The translations under genes were made by a program, and so were the position numbers. A stretch of DNA of 11,843 nucleotides, from contig CAYUIG010000072.1 of assembly GCA_964444685.1 (NCBI GenBank), forward strand, positions 1 to 11,843. The letters run 5' to 3'. The notes beneath the pieces are model-generated. The model was not told where the DNA came from. It was given only the letters and a program-made list of their open reading frames with translations, and did not search any database. This document shows, piece after piece, positions 1 to 5,356 of the stretch (position 1 is the first letter of the stretch; each line of letters begins with the position of its first letter). The stretch is from CAYUIG01 sp964444685 (GTDB lineage: Bacteria > Gemmatimonadota > Gemmatimonadetes > Longimicrobiales > RSA9).

Positions 1-734
1 AAGTCGGAGCCAGACATCGAGAAGAACGGCCGTCCCGCCTCGCCGGCGACGGCGCGCGCGAGCAGCGTCTTGCCGGTTCCGGGCGGGCCCACGAGCAGCA
101 CACCCTTCGGCAGACGGCCGCCCAGGCGGCTGAACTTCTGCGGATCCTTCAGGAACTCGATGATCTCCTGGAGCTCTTCCTTCGCCTCGTCGGCGCCGGC
201 CACGTCCGCGAAGGTGACCTTGGGCGTGTCGCCGGTCAGGAGGCGCGCCTTCGACTTGCCGAACTGGAACGCCTTCGATCCGCCCGCCTGCATCTGGCGG
301 AGCATGAAGAACCAGAAGCCGATGATCAGCACCCAGGGCAGGATGCTGATGAGCGTCGTCCACCACGGCTGCGTCTCGGGCTCGGCCGCGATCGGCACGC
401 CGCGCGCTTCCAGCGACTCGACGAGGCTCTCGCTGTTCTCGATCGGCAGCAGTGTCCAGAACTCGCGGACCATCCGGTCTTCCACCGGGATCGGCTGCTT
501 GAGCGAGCCTTCCACGCGCTTGCCGCCGACGATCACGACCTCGGCCAGGTTGTTGTGCTCGAGCTGCTGCGAGAAGACCGTGTACGTCAGCTCGGCCGCA
601 TCCTGACGCTGCGGGTCGTTGAAGATCTGGATGATGAGCACGGGAATGAGGAACAGCAGGATCCAGAAGGATGCCGTCCTCGAAAAGCGCCCCAGGCGCG
701 TAGGCTTGTTCCGCTCGGGATTGCGGTCCTGCAT
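1..734 (-). CDS. ftsH: ATP-dependent zinc metalloprotease FtsH, N-terminal part (runs off the left edge)
   Basis: This is a membrane-bound AAA+ protease that extracts and degrades membrane and soluble proteins. Only the first 244 codons lie in the window; the rest of the AAA module and the zinc protease domain with its HExxH motif lie beyond position 1. I translated it from the ATG at 734-732. A basic N-tail precedes a first membrane segment at about residues 22-38. An extracytoplasmic domain of about 85 residues follows, then a second membrane segment at about 126-144. The AAA entry reads VTFADVAGADEAKEEL at 173-188, and the Walker A motif GPPGTGKT is at 216-223. The visible sequence ends in FFSMSGSD, just before the expected pore loop. 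The order and spacing match family members. It starts 22 nt after the hpt stop; only a weak AGAGA purine stretch precedes the ATG. In Bacillus subtilis TilS and HprT have been reported to activate ftsH; whether that applies here is unknown. Confidence 0.97.
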   Translation of the reverse strand, partial: MQDRNPERNKPTRLGRFSRTASFWILLFLIPVLIIQIFNDPQRQDAAELTYTVFSQQLEHNNLAEVVIVGGKRVEGSLKQPIPVEDRMVREFWTLLPIENSESLVESLEARGVPIAAEPETQPWWTTLISILPWVLIIGFWFFMLRQMQAGGSKAFQFGKSKARLLTGDTPKVTFADVAGADEAKEELQEIIEFLKDPQKFSRLGGRLPKGVLLVGPPGTGKTLLARAVAGEAGRPFFSMSGSD

Positions 735-756
735 TTCTCTCTGTTGTCCCCCGGGG

Positions 757-1317
757 CTAGCCCTGGATGCTCGCGATGAACGGCAGGTTCCTGAAGTTCT
801 CGCTGTGGTCCAGGCCGTAGCCGATCAGGAACTCGCGCGGCGCATCGAACCCGACCCAGCGGGCCTCGAGCGCCAGCGGCGGTGCAATGCGCTTGTGCAG
901 CAGCGCACACAGCTCGAGGCTCTGCGGCCGCCGCTCCCGGAAGAGCGGGACCAGCCGGTTGATGGTCGTGCCGCTGTCGATGATGTCCTCGACCAGCAGC
1001 ACGTGCCGCCCCTCGAGATCCGCCTCCGGATCGTACACCAGTTTCACCTCGCCGGTCGTTTCCGTGCCCGATCCGTAGCTGGACGCGACCAGGAAGTCCA
1101 CGTGCATCGGGTGGTCGATCTGGCGGACCAGGTCGGCCAGAAAGATGAAGGACCCCTTCAGCAGCCCGAGCACGAGCAGGTCCTCGCCCGGCGGATAGTA
1201 CGCGGCGATCTCCGCACCCATCTGGGCGACCCGGCGCGCGATGTCCTCCGCGGAGTAGACGATCCGCGAAAGCTCCTGCCCCGCTATCCGCCGCCGCGCT
1301 TCAGCCGTGCCGCTCAT
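757..1317 (-). CDS. hpt: Hypoxanthine (guanine) phosphoribosyltransferase
   Basis: This purine salvage enzyme transfers the phosphoribosyl group of PRPP to hypoxanthine or guanine, giving IMP or GMP in the cytoplasm. The 186-residue length is normal for bacterial HPRT. Visible hallmarks are GLLKGSFIFLADL at 51-63 (pyrophosphate-binding loop), the flexible-loop region SSYGSGTETTGEV at 79-91, the PRPP-binding signature LLVEDIIDSGTT at 107-118, and the C-terminal base and metal region IGYGLDHSENFRNLPF at 165-180. The ATG lies inside the end of tilS, giving a 17-nt overlap, with a GGTGA stretch just upstream; this suggests translational coupling. ftsH follows after 22 nt. Specificity for hypoxanthine against guanine cannot be read from sequence alone, and a xanthine-preferring variant is less likely. 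Confidence 0.96.
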   Translation of the reverse strand: MSGTAEARRRIAGQELSRIVYSAEDIARRVAQMGAEIAAYYPPGEDLLVLGLLKGSFIFLADLVRQIDHPMHVDFLVASSYGSGTETTGEVKLVYDPEADLEGRHVLLVEDIIDSGTTINRLVPLFRERRPQSLELCALLHKRIAPPLALEARWVGFDAPREFLIGYGLDHSENFRNLPFIASIQG

Positions 1318-2653
1318 CGCTCACCGTGATGTGCAGGGCCGGACCGTCCGGTCCGGGCCCGGGCTCCGTCGACCGCGCGATGCCCGGGATCCAAAGCACG
1401 CGGTCCCTCTCCTCGGCGAGAACCGGGATCCGGGACCGTTCGCCCCGAGCCAACCGCCGCTCGGCGAAGAGCTTCTTCAGCTTCTTGCGGCCGTACCCCA
1501 GTGCGATCCGGTCGCCCGGGCGCCAGCCGCGAACCACGAGGGGAAAGCGCAGCAGGGAGGCATCGAACGCGCAACGCTCGCCATCCGCTCCCGGCGGCTC
1601 GGGTCCCCAGCTCACGGCCCAGCGCCGGCCGCCGATCGTCGCGACGCCGCAGCCCGCTTCGGGGCCGGTGATCCGGACCGGCCGGTCCGGTTCCGGCGCC
1701 GCGCCGACGGATCGACGCACCAGCAGGCGGTCGAAGCTGCGTTCCAGCAACGCACCGCCCGGCAGGTCGATACGCGCGCCGCTCTCCGCCGAACTGATAA
1801 ACTCCAGCGCCGCACGCGTTCCTGCGCGGCCGGGCCGGCTGCCGACGTCATCGAGAACGCGGCGAAGGACCCGTGCGCGAATCCCGGAAGGATAGGCGCG
1901 GAGCGTATCTCTGGCAAGCTCGATTTCGCCCTCCGATCGCCGCGTTACGACCCTTCCCACGAGCTCGTCCGCGACCGATTCCCACACGGATTCCTGCTCC
2001 GCCGCGAGTCGTGCGGTCCGGGCGAGCGCGCGGACCGCGCCGGGTCGCACGGATTCCAGGAGCGGCAGCACTTCGTGACGGATGCGGTTGCGCGCATAAC
2101 GCAGCTCGATGTTGGTCGGGTCCTCGCGCCACGTCAGCCCCACGGTGCGCGCGTACGCTTCCAGTTCGCGCCGGCGGAACGGCAGCAGCGGGCGGGCAAT
2201 GCGCCCGCGCGTCTCGCGGATCCCGGCGAGCCCGCGCAGGCCGGTGCCGCGGATCAGTCGCAACAGCACCGTCTCCGCCTGGTCGTCGGCGTGATGTGCG
2301 GTCAGGATGCGCGCACCGTCCGAGACGTCCTCGAGGAATGCGTAGCGCATCGCGCGCGCTTCGGCTTCGCTGCGCGGCGGCGTGTCCGCTGCACCGACGC
2401 GCAGCGGGACGTCCCACGCGCGACAGAGACCGCGCACCCAGGCAGCATCGGCGGCGCTGTCGGGACGCATGCAGTGATCGAAGTGTGCGGCGGCGAGCGC
2501 GCCGAACGGCAGGCCGGGGGTGAAGCGGCAGAGGTGGAGGAGCGCGACGGAGTCGAGTCCGCCCGAAAGCGCGACGATCACCGGTTCGCCCGCGCGCGGC
2601 CACTCCGCGCCGGCGAGATGGCGTGCGAAGCGCCGCGCGAGTGGCGCCGTCAT
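1301..2653 (-). CDS. tilS: tRNA(Ile)-lysidine synthase TilS
   Basis: TilS uses ATP to join lysine to C34 of the tRNA-Ile CAU anticodon, so that it reads AUA and is charged with isoleucine. With the chosen start the protein has 450 residues, close to E. coli TilS (432). The N-type PP-loop SGGLDS is at 30-35. The family motif HHADDQAETVLLRLIRGTG follows, then MRYAFLED-type and RNRIRHEVLPLL segments. A C-terminal TilS_C domain from about residue 375 carries RPGDRIALGYGRKKLKKLF and RSRIPVL. The open frame extends upstream to 2770, but that extension is low-complexity, overlaps the BON gene and is not typical of TilS, so I take the ATG at 2653-2651, 16 nt after the BON stop. No good Shine-Dalgarno sequence is seen there; coupling to the upstream gene is likely. 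It overlaps hpt by 17 nt. Confidence 0.95.
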   Translation of the reverse strand: MTAPLARRFARHLAGAEWPRAGEPVIVALSGGLDSVALLHLCRFTPGLPFGALAAAHFDHCMRPDSAADAAWVRGLCRAWDVPLRVGAADTPPRSEAEARAMRYAFLEDVSDGARILTAHHADDQAETVLLRLIRGTGLRGLAGIRETRGRIARPLLPFRRRELEAYARTVGLTWREDPTNIELRYARNRIRHEVLPLLESVRPGAVRALARTARLAAEQESVWESVADELVGRVVTRRSEGEIELARDTLRAYPSGIRARVLRRVLDDVGSRPGRAGTRAALEFISSAESGARIDLPGGALLERSFDRLLVRRSVGAAPEPDRPVRITGPEAGCGVATIGGRRWAVSWGPEPPGADGERCAFDASLLRFPLVVRGWRPGDRIALGYGRKKLKKLFAERRLARGERSRIPVLAEERDRVLWIPGIARSTEPGPGPDGPALHITVSDERHG

Positions 2654-2669
2654 CGTGACAGCGTGGGCG

Positions 2670-3146
2670 TCAGGACCTCGCGAGCCGGTCCGCCGCGCGC
2701 CGCGACTCGACGCGCAGCTCGCTGAGCACTTCGCGCGTGCCGGGCACCGATCGCGCATCGGCGATCGCACGCCGCACCTCGGCGCGGTCGATGAGCGCGC
2801 CGCGCAGCGTCACGACGCCGTCGTTCACCTCGACGCGGATGCGGTCCGCATCCACCCACGTGTCGTACCAGAGTGCGGCCTCGACGGCGCGACGCACGGA
2901 CGCGTCGCGGCCGCCGCGATGCAGCCGCGACTCGTATGGCCCGCCCTCGCGCGCCTTCTTTTCCGCCTGGCTTTCGGACTCGTCCGGTTCGGACTCCGGC
3001 AGCTCCGGACCCTCCGGATTCCGGTAGCCCGGACCGTAGTCGCGGCGCTCCGGGTCGTCGACGTCGCCGCTCGGTGGCGGACCGCCCTTCGCGCCGCGAC
3101 GGCGCTCGTGCTGCGTGCTGAACGATCCCCTGCGTCTTGGCTGCAT
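2670..3146 (-). CDS. BON-domain protein, predicted cytoplasmic
   Basis: This is a 158-residue protein. The N-terminal half (about 1-80) is charged, low-complexity and probably disordered: an Arg-rich start, then a Pro/Glu/Ser-rich stretch. The C-terminal half is one BON domain at about 82-147, recognised by VRRAVEAALWYDTWVDADRI, then VEVNDGVVTLRGALIDRAE with the GVVTLRG hallmark, and a terminal VLSELRVE strand. BON domains usually occur in exported or lipid-anchored proteins and bind membranes or ligands; here no signal peptide or lipobox is seen. An ATG 30 nt upstream (3176) is possible, but the ATG at 3146 has an AGGAGG at 3151-3156, the best ribosome site in the minus-strand block. It lies 33 nt after the phosphodiesterase stop and 16 nt before tilS. 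Its function is unknown; a link to membrane lipids would be inference from the neighbouring phosphodiesterase. Confidence 0.85.
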   Translation of the reverse strand: MQPRRRGSFSTQHERRRGAKGGPPPSGDVDDPERRDYGPGYRNPEGPELPESEPDESESQAEKKAREGGPYESRLHRGGRDASVRRAVEAALWYDTWVDADRIRVEVNDGVVTLRGALIDRAEVRRAIADARSVPGTREVLSELRVESRRAADRLARS

Positions 3147-3150
3147 GCTT

Positions 3151-3156
3151 CCTCCT
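3151..3156 (-). promoter_or_regulatory. Strong Shine-Dalgarno site that sets the BON gene start
   Basis: Read on the minus strand, AGGAGG is followed by AAGC and then ATG (3146-3144). It is a near-perfect anti-16S match, whereas the other minus-strand genes have weak sites. It favours the internal ATG over the one at 3176, and suggests the BON gene is translated independently rather than by coupling. Confidence 0.75.
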
Positions 3157-3179
3157 GCTCCATGCGGCTCGCGCAATGT

Positions 3180-3995
3180 CTATTCCATGCCGGTGCGGCC
3201 CCGCTCGCGCAGCAGCGCGCGCAGCCGGTCCGGCCGGTCGGTGATGATGCCGTCCACGCCCCAGTCCAGCAGTCGGCGCATGTCGGCGGTCTCGTTCACG
3301 GTCCACACGTGCACGGGCACGCCGCGGCCTTCGAGCGCGCGCACGAACCTCGGCGTCACGAGGCGTACGCGTCCCTGGTACTCCGGGATCTGGAATACAT
3401 CCGCGTGCAACGGCGCGAAGCGCCCGAACCCGGAGCGGTGCGCAATGTAGAAGCGTCGAACCTGGGGCACGGAGCCACTGATCGCACCCTTCCAGCGATG
3501 GAACTGTGTGCGGTCGCGCTCCTTCATCCCGGCCAGCACGACACGGTCGATCGCATTCGCGTCGGACAGCGCGGCCAGCATTGGCTCCTGTGCCCGGCCA
3601 TCCTTCACCTCCACCGTGATGCGCATCGCGGGCAGTTCCGCGAGTACCTCTTCGAGCGCGGGAATGCGCAGTCCCTGTCCCCGGAACGGAAAGGTCACGC
3701 CATCGACAGTGAAGCGATAACCTGCATCGAGCTTCGACAGCTCCGCGTACGTCATCGCGGCGACCGGACCGCTGCCATCGGTCGTGCGGTCGACCGTGGG
3801 ATCGTGGATCACCACGCAGCGGCCGTCGGCGCTGGCGTGCACGTCCAGCTCGATCATGTCCGCGTTCCACTCGTCGGCCGCCATGCGGAACGCCGCCATC
3901 GTGTTCTCGGGTGCGAGCGCGGAACCGCCGCGATGCGCGATGAGCAGCGGCCCGCCGCGCAGTGGGGCCTTCACCCCTTCGAAGCGCTGGCTCAC
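3180..3995 (-). CDS. Glycerophosphodiester phosphodiesterase (GDPD family, cytosolic type)
   Basis: It is predicted to hydrolyse glycerophosphodiesters such as deacylated phospholipids to glycerol-3-phosphate and an alcohol, using a metal ion. With the GTG start it has 271 residues, normal for cytosolic UgpQ-like enzymes. Family landmarks are in order: LLIAHRGGSALAPENTMAAF at 17-36 with the catalytic HRG, the metal ligands in IELDVHASADG (E49, D51), VVIHDPTVDRTTDGSG with the second catalytic His at 64, VEVK at 128-131, and the C-terminal VHVWTVNETADMRRLLDWG and GIITDRPD. No signal peptide is present. The GTG at 3995-3993 forms a GTGA overlap (4 nt) with the stop of the upstream gene, a typical coupling arrangement. 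The frame is open much further upstream, but that part lies over the neighbouring gene in another frame and shows no domain. A second GTG at 3974 is an alternative start. The substrate alcohol cannot be inferred. Confidence 0.93.
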   Translation of the reverse strand: MSQRFEGVKAPLRGGPLLIAHRGGSALAPENTMAAFRMAADEWNADMIELDVHASADGRCVVIHDPTVDRTTDGSGPVAAMTYAELSKLDAGYRFTVDGVTFPFRGQGLRIPALEEVLAELPAMRITVEVKDGRAQEPMLAALSDANAIDRVVLAGMKERDRTQFHRWKGAISGSVPQVRRFYIAHRSGFGRFAPLHADVFQIPEYQGRVRLVTPRFVRALEGRGVPVHVWTVNETADMRRLLDWGVDGIITDRPDRLRALLRERGRTGME

Positions 3996-4534
3996 CCGTC
4001 GTCTTCGCGCCGGCGCGCGATCTCGAGCTGGTCGATGCCGTCGACCGGGAGGCCGTGCAGTCGATAGAGCACGAGGTCGACGAGGCGGGACGTCATCGCG
4101 TGCTCGAGGCGGCGGTGCGGCTCCGTGGCGCTCGTCAGGTCGAGGCAGCGCGCACCCAGGAACAACAGGATGTCCTCGACGACTTCCGGCCGCGGCGATG
4201 CGGGCACCTTGGAGTCCGCATTGGCCTGCTTCAGCAACAGCGCATCGATGAAGGCGAGGAAGCCGGGGAACGCCATCTCGACGAGCTCGCTGCCACCCTG
4301 CGACATCTCCTCCGCCGTGAGCTTCTCCCACTCCAGCTCGTTCCAGTACAGCTCCGTCGCCTCCTCGTAGAGGAAGCGGCGCGAGTCGGGCGCCACGCCG
4401 GATGCACGCGGCGGTACGAGCGTGTGCTGGAGGATCTTCTCGAGACGTACGCGGCGGAGCGCGATGAACTCCGCGGCGCGCGCGGTCGCAGCCGCGTCAC
4501 GCGAGGGCGCGTGCTCGTCCGGGGAGTCGTTCAT
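3992..4534 (-). CDS. Hypothetical soluble protein, 180 residues
   Basis: I do not recognise this family. The ATG at 4534-4532 gives 180 residues without signal peptide or clear membrane segment. A polar Ala-rich N-tail (1-20) is followed by a mainly helical body: RRVRLEKILQHTLVPP at 28-42, SRRFLYEEATELYWNELEWE at 51-70 with many aromatic and acidic residues, a helix rich in hydrophobic residues at about 84-103 (VEMAFPGFLAFIDALLL), an EVVEDILLFLGARCLDL helix at 117-133, and a basic C-terminal part with RRLEHAMTSRLVDLVLYRLHG. The codon pattern and coupling make it a real gene: its TGA overlaps the GTG start of the phosphodiesterase, so the two are probably translated together. It follows the DUF72 gene by 68 nt. 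A partner or adaptor role is only a guess. GTG at 4540 is an alternative start. Confidence 0.72.
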   Translation of the reverse strand: MNDSPDEHAPSRDAAATARAAEFIALRRVRLEKILQHTLVPPRASGVAPDSRRFLYEEATELYWNELEWEKLTAEEMSQGGSELVEMAFPGFLAFIDALLLKQANADSKVPASPRPEVVEDILLFLGARCLDLTSATEPHRRLEHAMTSRLVDLVLYRLHGLPVDGIDQLEIARRREDDG

Positions 4535-4543
4535 GGTCACCGT

Positions 4544-4563
4544 CGCGGGATGGGGAGCCCGCG
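4544..4563 (-). other. Short inverted repeat in the leader of the 180-residue hypothetical gene
   Basis: CGCGGG and CCCGCG form a perfect 6-bp stem around an 8-nt loop, ending 9 nt before the ATG at 4534, in the 68-nt gap after the DUF72 stop. No T-tract follows on either strand, so it is not a typical terminator. In such GC-rich DNA a 6-bp stem can arise by chance; it might shape translation of the gene. Confidence 0.25.
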
Positions 4564-4602
4564 GCAACATACGGCCGTGCTTCCGCGCCCGGCAAACCGG
4601 GG

Positions 4603-5265
4603 TCAGGCCGCGGCGTCCGCGACCGATGTGAACGGCAGGAGGGCCTCCGGATACGCCTCGACCAGCTCGGCGGGCGCGGGCACCAGCCGGTTCTCCAGCA
4701 GCGCCTGGAACTGGAGGGCGTTCACCACCGCTTTGGCCTTGTAGTGGTTGTTGAAGACCACGTCGACATGCTCGTCCGCCGCGTCCTTCGCCAGCGACCG
4801 GGCCCGCCCCGCCCACGGCGCCAGCTCTTCCGGCGGATACAGATAGTCGTACCGTGCATCCCGGCCCGCCCCCGCGTCCTTGCGGAACCAGTCCTTGTAG
4901 TTGCGGCCGTGCACGCGGATGTAGCCCGGGCCTGCCGTGTAGCGCGCATCCGGCCGGATCGAGCGGTGGAAGAGGGGCTGGTCGAGGTTCACGAGGCCGA
5001 CGCCGGCCTCCGCCAGCCACGCATGGAACGACGGTTCGTTCCAGCTCGCGTGCCGGACCTCCACCACGAGGGGAAACGCCTCGAACTCGGCGACGACGTC
5101 CCCGAGCCATTCGAGCGATGCCTCCTCGTTCTTGAACGACCACGGGAACTGAAGCAGCACGGCATCCAGCCGCTCGGCATCATGCAGAGGACGGAGTCCA
5201 TCCTGCACCTGCTTCGCCTCTTTCCGGGTCCACGATTCGTTTATACCTGGGTGCGGTACCAGCAT
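4603..5265 (-). CDS. DUF72 (YecE-like) protein lacking the usual N-terminal third
   Basis: This is a 220-residue frame from the ATG at 5265-5263. DUF72 proteins are TIM-barrel-like and of unknown biochemical role. Conserved blocks are DAVLLQFPWSF at 34-44, LVVEVRHASW at 66-75, GYIRVHGRNYKDWF at 114-127, and FNNHYKAKAVVNALQFQALL at 171-190, with the usual end. The first strands of the family (the GxSGWxYxxW, FYP and VEINSTFY region, about 65 residues) are absent: an in-frame TAA at 5298-5296 lies 11 codons upstream with no start between, and the divergent TPR gene begins at 5357. The gene therefore seems truncated at its 5' end, or has a non-canonical start and no longer folds normally. The codon bias and open frame remain intact, so decay is recent or the product is still used. 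It leads the minus-strand block. Confidence 0.8.
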   Translation of the reverse strand: MLVPHPGINESWTRKEAKQVQDGLRPLHDAERLDAVLLQFPWSFKNEEASLEWLGDVVAEFEAFPLVVEVRHASWNEPSFHAWLAEAGVGLVNLDQPLFHRSIRPDARYTAGPGYIRVHGRNYKDWFRKDAGAGRDARYDYLYPPEELAPWAGRARSLAKDAADEHVDVVFNNHYKAKAVVNALQFQALLENRLVPAPAELVEAYPEALLPFTSVADAAA

Positions 5266-5292
5266 CGTGCCGGTTCCGCAGCCGCGGGCGTG

Positions 5293-5302
5293 ACATTAAT
5301 GT
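5293..5302. promoter_or_regulatory. AT-rich palindrome in the divergent intergenic region (candidate operator or promoter element)
   Basis: ACATTAATGT is a perfect 10-bp palindrome in the 91-bp region between the divergent DUF72 and TPR genes, 55 nt upstream of the TPR start. It is the only clearly AT-rich patch there, so it may be part of a -10 element (TACATT on the minus strand, TAATGT on the plus strand) or a regulator site. No good -35 hexamer could be paired with it. The remainder of 5266-5356 shows nothing recognisable. Confidence 0.25.
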
Positions 5303-5356
5303 ACCGGTCGGTCGCGCTCCGGCCGATCCTCAGCCCCGCACCCGTACTGGACGCTC

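Noticed and set aside
749..756. CCCCGGGG palindrome between hpt and ftsH as an operator
   Set aside because: An 8-bp GC-only palindrome is expected often in such DNA and has no other support.
1307..2725. 472-codon plus-strand open frame antisense to tilS
   Set aside because: Mirror of a strongly supported tilS gene; no domain, composition as expected for the antisense of GC-rich codons.
2654..2770. N-terminal extension of TilS by 39 residues
   Set aside because: It overlaps the BON gene, is low-complexity and is not seen in TilS; the ATG at 2653 gives a normal length.
2520..4067. 515-codon plus-strand open frame antisense to the BON and phosphodiesterase genes
   Set aside because: It covers two well-supported minus-strand genes and has no recognisable motif.
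3996..4331. N-terminal extension of the phosphodiesterase
   Set aside because: It lies in another frame over the coupled hypothetical gene; the GTGA overlap start gives a family-typical length.
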